Assembly: GCA_019054805.1 (NCBI GenBank)
Contig: JAHQIY010000004.1
Span: 8,812,501 to 8,876,500 of the forward strand
Reading direction: 5' to 3'
Origin: Brachionus manjavacas
Taxonomy: Eukaryota > Rotifera > Eurotatoria > Ploima > Brachionidae
DNA: 64,000 nucleotides
The notes under the pieces were generated by a model. It made no database searches, was not told the DNA's origin, and worked only from the letters and a program-made list of their open reading frames with translations. Positions 25,240 to 37,116 of this stretch are shown here, piece after piece; the first letter of the stretch is position 1; each line of letters starts with the position of its first letter. Made by a program: the position numbers and the translations under genes.

Positions 25240-26171
25240 TTTTAATTGAAAGCTTATCTTTGTAAATATTTAATCTTTATTATTTTATATTCGTTATAAA
25301 ATTATTGACGTAATATTTTAAGAAATCAGGACTAATGGACAATTTACTGTTTTTATTCAATTATTCAATTATTCAAATAATTGAATTTCTTTCTTCAACT
25401 TTTTCAATTTTTATCAATATAAAAACCCCTTCAATTATTTCAATTATTCAACTATTACAGTAATTAAACTTTTTCAATTATAATTTTATTAAACTTTTAA
25501 ATTTTATAACTAATTCAACTTATCAATTTTCCAATTCTTATTAATAGTTCAACTGTTCCCGTTTCGCTTCATAGAAACCAATAATTTATTTTGAAATTAA
25601 TTTTATTTATTAATAGCTGTATTCTTTTCCAAGCTTATGTATCTTTTTTCATTTAATCCTTGAAATAAACAAATGAAAAAGAAAATAAAGTGATTTTTTG
25701 CAAAATGTTCTACTGAGTATTTATACATTTTTAAAAATCAATCACTAAACAATTGATTATTATAAATTAATAAAGCAATAATTAAGAAAAAAATCTCACT
25801 CTTTTTGCTGAACCGAAATCCCTAAACCAGGGCTACGCACCGGACCCCTTTGATTTTATCTAAAAATTTGTTAAAATAAATCTAATTTTAAAATAAACCT
25901 ATATTGACAATGCGTAAAACGTCTGGCGAAATAAAATATCCAAATAAAATTTTACACAATCATAGATGGCTAAATAAGCTCTAAATATATATATTAAATT
26001 AGTAGGTATCACTTTTGGTTTGAACAAGGAGTCATGAATAAAACAAAATTTGGTATCTCATTTTTTAGCAATGTATTGACCTAAGTGCTTAAAGCAAAAT
26101 ATCTAAAAAGTAAATGAAAGCTTAAATGAATACTTAAATGAAAGCTAAATAAATCTGGTTTCCAAAAATAG
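25240..26171. other. AT-rich intergenic DNA with tandem-like ATTCAATT runs
   Basis: 25330-25560 is a degenerate run of TTCAATT/ATTCAA words that can fold on itself. 25810-25850 contains CCCTAAACCAGGG-like sequence also seen in reverse near 10110. No gene supported. Confidence 0.45.
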
Positions 26172-26392
26172 GACTAAAAGGTGATAAGAAAACTTATTGC
26201 AATTCATATTTGTAACCACTGCGTTCCAAAAATTAAAGTCGCATGGATTTAGGTCAGGTGAATTGGGTTGCAATTTATCTTTTTTTATAAATTTATAGAG
26301 ATTATTCTCACAATATCTCTGGCTGATTCTTGCTGTGTGAGGTGATGCACTATTTTGCTGAAAAAGCCACTTTGTCCCTCCGAAAAATTCAT
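26172..26392 (-). pseudogene. Mariner-type transposase fragment
   Basis: The minus strand encodes NEFFGGTKWLFQQNSASPHT, then a helix and QPNSPDLNPCDFNFWN. This is the mariner/Tc1 catalytic region around the second and third acidic residues. The second catalytic Asp of FQQD is replaced by Asn here and the flanks are lost, so the copy is inactive. Confidence 0.8.
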
Positions 26393-26399
26393 TCCCTTG

Positions 26400-27388
26400 T
26401 CGGTTGGCAAATTAAGTAAAATTCTCCTATGATAATATTTTGATTAGAAATGGGTGATGGCTTAATATTTTTTCGGTTACATTTACGATTTAATTTTAAT
26501 GCAGGAAATGATATGGAAAAAAAAGAAGCTAGTTTGAGTGATAAGTTGTTTTAAAATTTTTACAAATTTTAGAAGACAATTACCATAGGATTTATATTTA
26601 AACTAATTGCTGGTGAAGAAATTGTAAATTTGAAGTAGCTGTAAATTTTTTGAACCGGCTAAAATTCATGAATATAACAAAAAAAAAATAGGTGCATACC
26701 ATCATGACCAACTTTAGGCAAGAGTAGTCCATTTTTAAATATCTATTTTTACGTCCCATGTTCCATTTATTTATGAATGTGTTCTAAGAATTAACTTAAC
26801 TACATACTCATGAATCATGGTCAAACAAATGTTTTTTAGTTAAAATGTAATTCTTTTTGAATTAAATATCAAAATTACACTAGACAAGGACATTTTAATA
26901 CCCCCTTGATAGTTCAAAAAATGGAATTCTTTGACTCAAAGAGTTAAACAGCTTTAAATTTAAGAAAATATTCTCACCAAATTGCCACATATCCTTTGAC
27001 TAGGATTCTAATAATATATAATTAATGGAAATTTCAGGGAAGGCAGTTTAAAGTAAAACAACGATTACATTCACATGTTTAGATTACTTGTCATTCACAT
27101 GTTATGTTTAGATCATGTTGTGATTACTTATATGGTTGCTTTGACAGATTTTATTGATTTTGACATGTTTGCTGACCGCGTGTACAAATCCGAACACTAA
27201 TTCTCAAATTTTCATATATCCCTGTAGTTATTCTTTGAACTTAATTATTTTCTTACTTAAACTTTCTTACTAATGTTGAACCAAAATGATTTAGAAGTAA
27301 AGATATTTTAATTTATTTTATTTATTAAATAAAAAAATTTCAAAATTAAACCTTGAAGATTGTAGAAAATTCAGTTTAAAAAACTTTA
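26400..27388. other. Intergenic DNA downstream of the SPIN90 homologue
   Basis: No coding frame supported. Imperfect direct repeats of a TCACATGTTTAGATTACTTG-like unit lie at about 27070-27140. Confidence 0.45.
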
Positions 27389-30300
27389 TTATATTTCTTT
27401 TGTTAAAAGCTCGGGATTTTCTGATAATATGATGCGTACAATATCTTGGTCAATAGTGTATTGATCTTTTTCGTTTAGAATCATGTTAAAACAACACAAC
27501 AATTCTTCAATTTTGTACATTTGTTCGAGATAACATGAGTTATCGATGATTAGCTGCATTAAAGAAAGATAGTCGCTTCGAATCTTTAAAAAAAAATAAA
27601 AATTTAAATTATTTTTTAAATTAAGTAAAAATGAATACTTGGTCGCTAGCTGATAAATTGCTGAGTTTTCTAATGATCACATCGATCAAGACTTTAAAGT
27701 CATTGTAATAGAAAATACTTGTTGATTTTTTAGTTTGTTTTAATGAAAAAAGATCAGAAACTATTTTTATCAAGCAATTGTTGTAAAGTGTTTGTTCTCT
27801 TCTTTCAGAATTCTGAAATTTATAGCGTGATAAGGGGTCTTCTAAATATTAATTTTGAACAAAATGAAATAACCATTAATTTTATTACCTTCTAGATTGA
27901 AAAGGTAAACAATGTTTTCACTAAAAATTGAATAATCCTTCGATTGAGAATCTGAATTTATTAAAAACTGTAAAACCATATTTTCTTCTGGTAAGGAAAA
28001 TTTAGAATTTAAACTCAAAATAAAAAATATTAGTTGATTTAATAATGTTTTTTCCAATTCATTTGCATCCCAAAAATATAAACAATTGCTTGAATTATGT
28101 TCAGCAACTTTTTTGTAAATGAATTCGTTATCTTCTTCGATTAGATTAAATACATCTTCAATTAAATTTAATTGTTTTAAACCTTCAAAAATTTGAATTA
28201 AAATTTTTTCAATTATTCCTAACTAATTTTTTCACTTACGAGTTATTTTTTCCGGAACAATCATTGAAATGTTATTAAAAAAGAAGCATAAGCAATTTAA
28301 TGATGAGTAAATTCCGTTAAAATCTTTTTTTAAATGATAAACAGATAATTTAAATAATCCAAAAATTAATGAATAAATTCGGATTTTATTTAAAGGAAAA
28401 TATTCATAAAAATCATTTTAAAATTAAATTTAAAAAAAAAGAACTTCAATTTATTTTATATGCTCAAAAATTTTTAATCAGTAAAGAAGCATTGATGCCC
28501 TTAAGTGAGATAAAATGCCACCACCTGACAATAATTCACATTCATTCGTGTGAATTCTTAAATTTTTCGGCTGACAATTTAATTAATATTTTTACCAAAA
28601 AGAACAAATTGGTTTTGTGAAGTTCAGTACAAAAGAACAGAACAAAGTGTAAAAAAATTGAATAACTTTTTTTCTATTTGTTTGGAATTAATTCTGTGAA
28701 TGCAGCATGGTGCAACATTCAAAGTTGCATCAACTGTAAAAGTCTGCTAATGGTGTGCAAAATCTCTGCAAAATGCACTTTGCTCGAGAATATTGAAATT
28801 CGATTTCTGCATAACTCTGCAAATTTAGCAGACCTTGATTTTTGATGCAACTTTAAATGTTGCACTATGATGCATTTACAGTAATAAGTTTAAACCTTTA
28901 AGAAAAAAGTTATTCAATTTTATTACATTTTTTTCTGTTCTTTTTATCAATTTGTACTGAATTTCACAAAACCAACAAACTGAAAATTGACCAATTGATC
29001 AAAAATTTTGCTTGGCTCGTTAAACCAACAACGGTCCAAAGGTGAAAATTATTTCGTAATTTTTGGTAAAATAAATCTATAATTTAGTTTGGCCTGATTA
29101 TTAAACAAAAATAATCAATTAATTAAGTTTATTTTATTTTATTTTTCAAATTTGGCCAAAATTATATTTTAGATTTATTTTACTAACGAATTTTATGTTA
29201 GGACAAGAGTGAGTCATTCTGTTTCAATGATTCTCAGACTGGTTGAAGATTATGAAGCGAGTTCCTAATCAATCAATTTTTTTCCTCTTTTTTTAGGAAC
29301 ATTTCAATGCTTAAACATGTTACACCATGCATCACTTCATTCAATAATTTTTATTTTATTTATTTAATTAAAGTTTAAATCCCATGAACAAACTGAAATA
29401 TAAAATTATATATATCTTAAATTTATTCTTGACTTTATTTTAGTTTAATTAGTTTATGTTTTATTCTATTTTATTTAGCTTTTATTTTATTCTTTTTTAA
29501 ACTGAACGAGGTTTAGCTTGATAAAGATGAAAAAATAAATAAAATTAATTAATGGTAATTCTGCTTTTATTTAAGTCAGTTAATTTAAATAAATAAATAC
29601 TTTGTGATTAATTTCAGTTATCTGAATAAAACATTTTTTTAGGAGTCGTTTTTCAAAAAAAAGTGCGGCGGTGAAGTTCGGAGCAAAAAAATTTAAAGCA
29701 AAACAAAATATTTTTTTAAATTAAAAAATAAAGTGATAATTTTTAAAATTTTACCATAGAAATCAAAAAAAAGTCTTAAAAATTCAGAAAAAAAGCCAAG
29801 AAAAACTTAGTACTTTAGTACTTTTTCTATATTCGATCTTTTGTCTATGTTTAGCAAATTATTTTTAAAAATGCTTAACATTTATATTTAAAAAAACTAC
29901 TAATAATTGAAATAAAATTTGGGTTCAATTTAATAAAATTAATTTTAAAGCACTTTTTGCTTCAAACTTCAGCATTTAAAAAAAAAACATCCTTATTAAC
30001 TTTATTAAAATATTAATATTTAGGATCTTTATAGTTTTTTTATCCTATTTTTTTTGGAAGAATCCAACAGAAAAGATCATTTGGTGAGTTTTTCGGGCGT
30101 TAACTATTCTACTATTTTACTAGACAAACTTTGTTTTTAATTCTAAATAGAAATTAAAAAAATAATTCAAATTACCTTTTAATTTTATTTGTTCTTTTAA
30201 ATTAAAACACAAATCTTGTATTATATTGGTATTTAGGTATAAAATTTCGATATGAACACTATCTGAATAAAATATGATGGTCAAAAGTTGAATTAGAGAA

Positions 30301-30839
30301 GATTTTAGTCGATTGTTTGCTAAAAGCTTCCAAATTTCGTATAATGTTAGACTTAAATCTCGATTTAATGAGAAATAGTTTGAAAAATTTTTCAAACTAG
30401 ATCGATCACCCTTTAAATATGCATTTGAAAAAATTAAATTAAAAATTTTTTGATTTTACCAAAGTATTCTGAATATTTTGTAGAACTGCTTCTAATTTGT
30501 CTTCATAATCCAAGTAATTCGAATTGCCAGATTTTAATTCTTCTTTGATATTTTCTAAAAAACAAAAATATTCGTCTAGCTTTTTGAAATCGGGATTTAT
30601 TTTTGGGTCTGAAATTGAACTCTTAATGTAAAATAAACTAAAAAGTATTTTTTTTTAAGTCTTTAGATTACTTTCATAGAATCCAAAATTTTTTTTAAAT
30701 TTTTTAGTTCAAACTTATCAGCATTTATTTCCAAGTAAGAAAAAACTTTTATTAAATTTTCTGCACATACATCATAGTTCATATTCGTATTTTCGTATAA
30801 AATTCTAATCAATTGTGGTCCTAACTCATTTTCATCCAT
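27389..30839 (-). CDS. NCKIPSD: SPIN90/NCKIPSD (WISH/DIP/Dip1) family actin regulator, SH3-less
   Basis: Seven exons joined by GT-AG introns in consistent phase: 30839-30672, 30621-30460, 30410-30176, 28323-28240, 28182-27889, 27841-27639 and 27583-27389, for about 446 residues. All introns are 47-57 bases except the third (1852 bases), which holds a palindromic element. The C-terminal exons read FYYNDFKVLIDVIIRKLSN, DYLSLMQLIIDNSCYLEQM and LNEKDQYTIDQDIVRIIL, matching the conserved end of the SPIN90 leucine-rich domain. Proteins of this family bind Arp2/3 complex and trigger linear actin filaments. The first exon starts MDENELGPQLIRILYENTNM, where the leucine-rich domain begins in relatives, so the N-terminal SH3 domain of vertebrate NCKIPSD is absent, as in yeast Dip1. 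A splice-acceptor-like TTATTTAG lies just upstream of the ATG. Confidence 0.88.
28609..28975. mobile_element. Palindromic MITE inside SPIN90 intron 3
   Basis: TTGGTTTTGTGA at 28609 is mirrored by TCACAAAACCAA ending at 28975, and the arms pair for about 90 bases with small gaps. The centre contains CTCTGCAAAATGCAC-like words shared with the element at 40701, so the two belong to related families. Confidence 0.75.
29340..29560 (-). repeat. Worn LINE-type 3' tail in the SPIN90 intron
   Basis: The minus strand at about 29497-29530 reads TCAAGCTAAACCTCGTTCAG followed by an A-rich run, a diverged copy of the tail motif seen clearly at 61672 and 62037. Surrounding sequence is TTTTATTT-type low complexity. 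Confidence 0.4.
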
Positions 30840-31149
30840 AATTGGTTATGTTTTCTAAATAAATTGATAGATGAAAAAGCATTCTATTCATTTTATAGAT
30901 ATAATTTAAAATTTTAATTCATTACTTCACATCAAAAATGGTTTAATCAAAAGATTGATTAGAAAATAATTTAGATTCTATTTAAAGTCATATAAATTGT
31001 AAAAAATTGCTCAATGAAAATCTTTAGTTGAATATTTGGAAGGAAAAAATAATCATTATATCTTTAAATCTTCTCATACATTTAGGTTTTCTTCTAGCAT
31101 AAAATATTAACTAATTTTCAAAAATTATCAAAAACAACTGAGGATTAAC

Positions 31150-31520
31150 TTAACTTTAGTAGTAGTGGTGGTCATGAGTGCTGTAGAGATTAATGTACCG
31201 AGCAGAAGCAAAGTAAAGCGCTGCTTAAACAGCTTACAACCAATATTAGACACCTGAAAGAAAAACTGTTGCTCTGATAATCTCGAAAGTTATCAATTCG
31301 ATTTTTGAAATAATCATTTGCTTCTTGTCTCCGCATTAAGTTTGTTCAAGTTTTCTTCTGTTTTGTTGGTAAAGGAGTTCAACCTGTCAGTGCTGAATAG
31401 GGTGTAGCTGGGATGGATATTGACCCCACCGTCTATCTTCAGATTAGTTCCAAAAGAGAGAACTAATCTGAGCACAGCACACAGCTTCGACTCGAGCTCG
31501 TGGACTAGTTTTGTTATTTT
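31150..31520 (-). pseudogene. GC-richer coding-like relic, family unknown
   Basis: This stretch is clearly less AT-rich than its flanks. On the minus strand it reads HELESKLCAVLRLVLSFGTN then LKIDGGVNIHPSYTLFSTDR and a short charged run before a stop, followed by noncoding DNA ending in ACCACCACTACTAC units. The repeat tail resembles the LINE tail at 14500, so a retroelement end is possible, but I recognise no domain. Confidence 0.35.
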
Positions 31521-31529
31521 ATCCTTCTA

Positions 31530-33280
31530 AGTTCTCTACAATATTTAATACAAAAAAGTTCAATTTTACAGAATTTGAAAAAAATTCATTTAATTTAAAT
31601 ATTTCAATTTTTTGCTTTTTTTAAATTTTTTTTCTTTTCTACTTTACTTGTGCGTAAGTCGCTAAGTAAAAGTCAAGTTAGAGGCTTGACTTTAGATATT
31701 TTTTTTATAAATTAAGGCATTTAGAATGATTTAGCGTTAATGAAATTTTTTTTAAGTCTTAGAATTAACATAAAAGTTAAGCTTTAATTCTAAAATTTTC
31801 AAATTTATTTTTAAAAAAAATTTAAAGATAAAATATTTTAAAGATGACCAGTTTAAATCCTCTAACCAAAACTTCTTCATTAAAAATTCAGCCTATTCTT
31901 CAATTAGATATAGTGAAGTTCATTCTCAAAGTATTTTTGGATTTTAATTTAATTTTAATTTTTAATTTTAACTTATTATATTAAAGAAAGAATTTTAGGT
32001 ATATTTAATTTGAATAATTATTTAAAATTCCACAATATATTTAAAGAAAAACTTGTCAATTATTTTGGATTCATTTAATTTGAATTAATATATCTTTTTT
32101 TCGTTTTTTTAATTAAAATATTTATAAATTTTCGAATAAAGGCACTAGTTCAAGTAAAAAAATTAAACAAGTTGATGTAAAATGAATAGGATATTTTTAT
32201 TTTTATTTTATTATAAATAAAAAAATATTATTATAATTTAAATTTATTTAAAAACATAGTGTATGGTAGCATTGTCGGAAACCTTAAAAAAAGTAAAAAT
32301 AAATAATTGAATAATGCAATAAATTAAAGTTAAAAGGTTTCCAGTTGGTTTTTTTTATTATTTTTAAAGTTTTAAATGAGAAACCTATGCTAAAAAATTT
32401 TAAAAAAACTTATATTATTTAAAAAAAACATTAAAAGATGTTAATTTTCACGAAAGCTACCTGACATGAAATTAAAGGAGTTTACCACGGTTTATAACTT
32501 GATTCAATAAAGAATGATCAGAAAATTCAATTTATTTAATTAATTTTTTACGATATTTTTTACATTACTAAAAAAAATAATTGAATTGTAAATAATTTTT
32601 CTTTTCACTTAAGGAACAATTGGGAAGAAGAGTCTAATACGAGTCTATAATGTCTTTATTTCTGATGCTCTTTTTACTATTTATTATTTAATTATAAAAA
32701 TTCTCAACCTTATTGTCATATTAAAAACGAATTTTAAACTTTAACATTAATTTTAAAAATGGGAGAAAATTAAAATTATCTATTTAAAAAAATAGAATTT
32801 GAATGCTAGACTGTTTATTTTATTTATTTGTTAATCTGAGTTAAAGCCCTTTCTGATTAAAAAAATCAAAAATTTTGAAATAAAATAAAACAATGAAAAA
32901 AAATATAAGTAATCAAAATTGCTCCATTTTTAAGTACAGTTTAAGAAAAAATACTTTGTTGCACTTCTTTTACCTAAAATAATTTTTGTTTTTAAAGTAT
33001 TAAAAGACAAAAAATAAAATATCAATAAAATTTGAATTGATTATTAATTTGATTTACTGAAAAAAAGAATAAAAAAATTTTTCTTAGGTAAAATTGTGCA
33101 ATTAAGTATGTTTTAAGTTGCTGTATTTGTTTAATTTTTTTTTTATAAAATTTAATTTTAATTTATCAAAAAATGAAGACTTTTTGTTCAATACGTATTT
33201 GAAATTGACAACGCCGAAATAACGAAAAAGAAACAAATTTTGCCAATTAAATTTTGTCTTAGTTTTTTTTTTAAATAAAT
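31530..33280. other. AT-rich intergenic DNA
   Basis: No supported gene. At 32833-32865 a plus-strand copy of the LINE-tail motif (GAGTTAAAGCCCTTTCTGATTAAA) is present. Confidence 0.45.
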
Positions 33281-33874
33281 AATTGCTATATTTTTTCCAC
33301 GATCAATTTTCAGATTTAAATATTTCCTTTAATAAAGACCTTAAAAAAAGTATTTAAATTTTTGGTGGAATTCTCCAAAGTTAACTTTTATGCTTTCCAA
33401 AACCGTTTAATGTGTTAGAAAGTCAGCTAACTTTTTTCACACTGGGAAATTTTTAAATATTAAGATTCTTTAATTTATTAAATAGAAGCTAATTATCATC
33501 AATTAAATATTATTTCTTTGCTTTAATTATAAAGTTTTGTTTTTAATGTTTATTAAATCTTTGATATTTTAACAGATCGATGAAAATTGATATTATTAAA
33601 ATTAAATTTTTACTTTTATAAAGTTATTCTTTTAGAAAAAAAGTGCCATATTTAGGAGTAAAGTAAATCACGATCAATGAACATCATGATTTTTCATTGT
33701 TTTAAGAGAAGGAAATGCAGTAGGTTTGGGTTGAGATTAGTAGTTTTAAAGAGAAATAAGTATTTGGAAAATTTATTGAGGGATTAAATAGTTTATTTGG
33801 ATTTAGAGAAAAATTATTCACTAAGAATAATTATGAGATAACAAAAAACAAAAATGAATAGCAGCCATAATACA

Positions 33875-34724
33875 TTAAAGCTGTCCATAGTCATAGTCAT
33901 ATTCACCATTGTCATTAATTATCGTGTATTCATAGTCCATCATGTATCTTTCATCACTATTATATTCATACTCTTCATGTTCATGATAAGTACTCAAAAA
34001 TTCTTCATAACTCATATAATAATCAACTTCGCCTTCACAACTTTCCATCTCACTATTTGATTCTTCATCTAAACCAAAATTTGACTGTCGTCTTATTGTG
34101 TTTCTCAAATATTCTTTATAATAATTTGACTCATTGTTCAAAACAAACTCACGAATACATTCCGATACTTTCAAATATTTCTCAAAGTAAACTTTTTCAG
34201 TTATCTGCTCTCCACTTAATTTGGCACTTAGCTAAAATCAGAATTTAGTTAATTAAGATAATTTGAATTTTTGGAACAAAATAAAAATTTTCAAATTTTT
34301 TTTTAGAATTCAATAATTGGTTCTCTAAACTGTATCAGCTGATACATAAAAATACGATTCTATCTTTAATATTATCAACACAATTTTTAAAAATAGGTGA
34401 TATATCTTGTTCACATGAAATATAACCAAAGAGTTTGTGACCAAGATATTAGTAGTGGTACCAAAATTTTTTCTTTTAATTTTCTCAGCTAATTATACAT
34501 TTAATAAAGATTTTTTATATTATTTGATTAACACAATAATAAATAACAGGAGACCAACTCTTTTCACATGACATCTAACCAAAGAATTTGTTGCCAGGAT
34601 ACATTAAGAGTATGAAACATTTTTAAAATTTACCAAATGACCAAATTTTTAATTAATTAATAAGTGACCAAAAAATTGTATGCCAAATTACAATTTATAT
34701 TTCTTCATTTAAAACTTGTAGCAG

Positions 34725-34764
<40 letters not shown>

Positions 34765-36588
34765 TCTTAAAGTATTTCTGTCATTTATTATTGTTTTGAT
34801 ATTTTTGTAATTTTTGTCTCAAAAAAAGCCAATGATTTGGATCTACGTGCTAATTGTATCAAGAAGGAGCATAAGAAGTTTATTATTTTACAAATTTAAA
34901 TTATTTAATATCTGTCAGTTTCAAATAAACCTTGATAATGTTTTTATATAGTTTTTTGAAAAATTAGAAATTATAGATTATAGGCGTTGAAATGTTTTGA
35001 TATTTAATTTTAAAAGTTTTTATCCTTTAAAAAAAGATTTTCGACCAAATTTTGCGATTAAATCTTTGAAAATAAGAATGAAAAAAAAAAGTTTTCAAAA
35101 TTCTATTCTTTAATTCTTCACCATTAAATTGAAGACGCTAACAAAATAAATCTAGATGAAAAAATGTTCCCATAGAAAAAAAGAATTTTAGTAAAAAAGA
35201 ATTGAAATCTTCAATATTGTTCTAAAATTCACGATGAACAGTCAAAAATAAAATAAATAAAAGTCTTACTTCAAGGAGACTTTCATTATTACACATATTA
35301 CCATAAAACAACACATTTTCCGGTGACTCAAAAAGCTAAGACAATTTTTTATTTATTTCATTCTTTGTATCATCATCATAAGAAAACTCGTTAAAGCAAT
35401 TTTCGATTTTTAAAAATTTCAAATTTTTGATTGTACAAAATGTTGTTCCACAAAATGTTTCTAACATTGACCTTGCTGGGTTTGTAATAGCCAGATAATC
35501 AAGACTTTTTAAATTAATAAACTTGTCACGAGGCGTAAATTTGGCATTGATCAGTTCCAATCCTTGTAAATTCTGCAGTTATTGGTTAAAACTTGGCGTA
35601 TTTCTACAGATCAAAACTAAAAACTTTAACTTTGGCAAATTAACTTGGTTGAAATTATCTGCTAATTTGTTGGGCAATTTCAAGTCCAATAATTCAAGCT
35701 GATTTAATTGATTCAAAAAGTTTATTTCGGTAAATTGAAATTCATCTCTAATAATGAAAAATTTGAGCGCATTCAACGAAATATGAGGCTTAAAAGATTG
35801 GGAAGCAAGGCTGTAAATTTCAAGATTGCTTTCAAGATGTATTTCTTTTTCTAAGTCTGTTTCTAAAATTTTCAATTTCTCAAATCGATTGAATGATTTG
35901 ATTTCACTTTTGACAAATCTACTCGTGAATATTTGTAAATTTTCGAGGCTCTTAAATAACTCTAAATACTCAAGTCGAAAATCGGCTAAAGTAAAATCTT
36001 TGATCTTAAATGCTTTGAGGTTCTCTAGTCCGCTTGTCTTGTGAAATTTGCATAAACGGCAGTTGGTAAAAATAAGCATCTTTTGATTGATAAGGGCCTT
36101 AAATGCATTTTCTTCAATATCAAAAAACGATTTAGCTAGTTCCAATATTTCCAAGCTTTCCAAACCAATAAATGTGTTTTCATTAAAATACTGCTTGATC
36201 TCAAAATGTATTACTATTTTGAGTCTAGTTAAATTTGTGAAGAATCTAGATATTTGAGTGGGAAATTCTGTATTTTTATAGCCAGTTATTTTCAATTCTT
36301 TGACACTTTCCACATCTAGATATGTTGGAATCAGTTCAAAGCCAGATTCAGTCATAAGAGTTTCATTTCTTGATTTACTGGAAAGCTTCAATCCATCAAT
36401 TTGATTTCTTTCTTTTTGAGATAAATCGATTATCACATTATCATTTTTACTTTTGATCAATTGGTGATACACTTGAAATTTTGTTGATTCCTTCTAAATT
36501 AAAATTTTTTAATTTTCAATTCAATTTAAAATTTTGAGCCTTACCTCTAAAAAATTAGATTCAAATTTGGAATTTAATCGACAATTTC
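33875..36588 (-). pseudogene. LRR protein with acidic Tyr-rich tail, left copy (two in-frame stops)
   Basis: Exons on the minus strand: about 36588-36545, 36493-35270 and 34231-33875; introns of 51 and 1038 bases join in phase. The main exon encodes regularly spaced leucine repeats (for example GLESLEILELAKSF, SLENLQIF, QLNQLELLDLKLP). The last exon encodes a 118-residue tail rich in Glu, Asp and Tyr ending GEYDYDYGQL. Compared with the right copy, TAA at 35579-35581 and TAG at 35336-35338 interrupt the LRR exon, so this copy as read cannot give the full protein. More exons may lie upstream of 36588. No signal peptide or membrane segment is visible in these exons. Function unknown. Confidence 0.8.
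34727..34763. repeat. ATT microsatellite
   Basis: About twelve ATT units in the intron of the left LRR copy. The right copy lacks it at the matching place, where LINE-derived sequence lies instead. Confidence 0.9.
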
Positions 36589-37116
36589 TTTTAAATTAAA
36601 AAAAATTAAATTTTTAATTAAAAATTTTAATTTTTTTTGCATATATTAATAATTAAGTTTGATATAAAGTGCTTACAAAATAAAAAAAATTAATTTTTGC
36701 ACTAACCTTATTAATTAGAAAATAAATAAACATTTTCTTTAGTTATATTTTTTCATTATGATCATTTATTTCTAGATCCCTTAATAATTTTTAAAATTAT
36801 TTTTGAATGGTAATAATTATAAGTAAAATAAAATCTGGAACGAAAAAACTGAAATTTTTGTCAAAACAATTTATTTTTATAAATCGAGTTTAAATTTTAC
36901 TTGAATATATGGTCATGCTAAATCTAAAAAAAGGAAAAATTTAGTCCGAGTACCACATTTATCAAATATCACATTAAAATTTTTTAAATAAATTTAATGA
37001 TTAATTTTAATATTTAAAGATAAAATTATCTCTTTAAATTGAAATTATCTTTGAATTGGATATCAACTTCAAGATGCCAATAAATTAAATGAAATCAAAA
37101 TATACAAAATATCATT

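Larger units (their letters stand above)
33281..37113 (-). repeat. Left copy of an inverted segmental duplication (LRR locus)
   Basis: This 3.8 kb block is the reverse-complement counterpart of 59278-63647. Matching starts at AATTGCTATATTTTTTCCAC (33281) and ends at about 37113. Outside the LRR exon the two copies differ by only occasional single bases; inside it they are much more different. The size difference between the copies is largely a LINE-derived insertion in the right copy and a microsatellite in the left. Confidence 0.95.

Noticed and set aside
28369..28620. 83-codon plus-strand frame in the SPIN90 intron
   Set aside because: Lies in an intron, is low complexity and its stop falls in the MITE end; no recognisable content.
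31844..31984. Short frame starting MTSLNPLTKTSSLK
   Set aside because: Only the first 20 residues look protein-like; the rest is AT filler and no splice partner was found.
33854..34248. Plus-strand frames opposite the LRR tail exon (also mirrored at 62680-63074)
   Set aside because: Antisense of the acidic Tyr-rich exon; the repetition in both copies only reflects the duplication.
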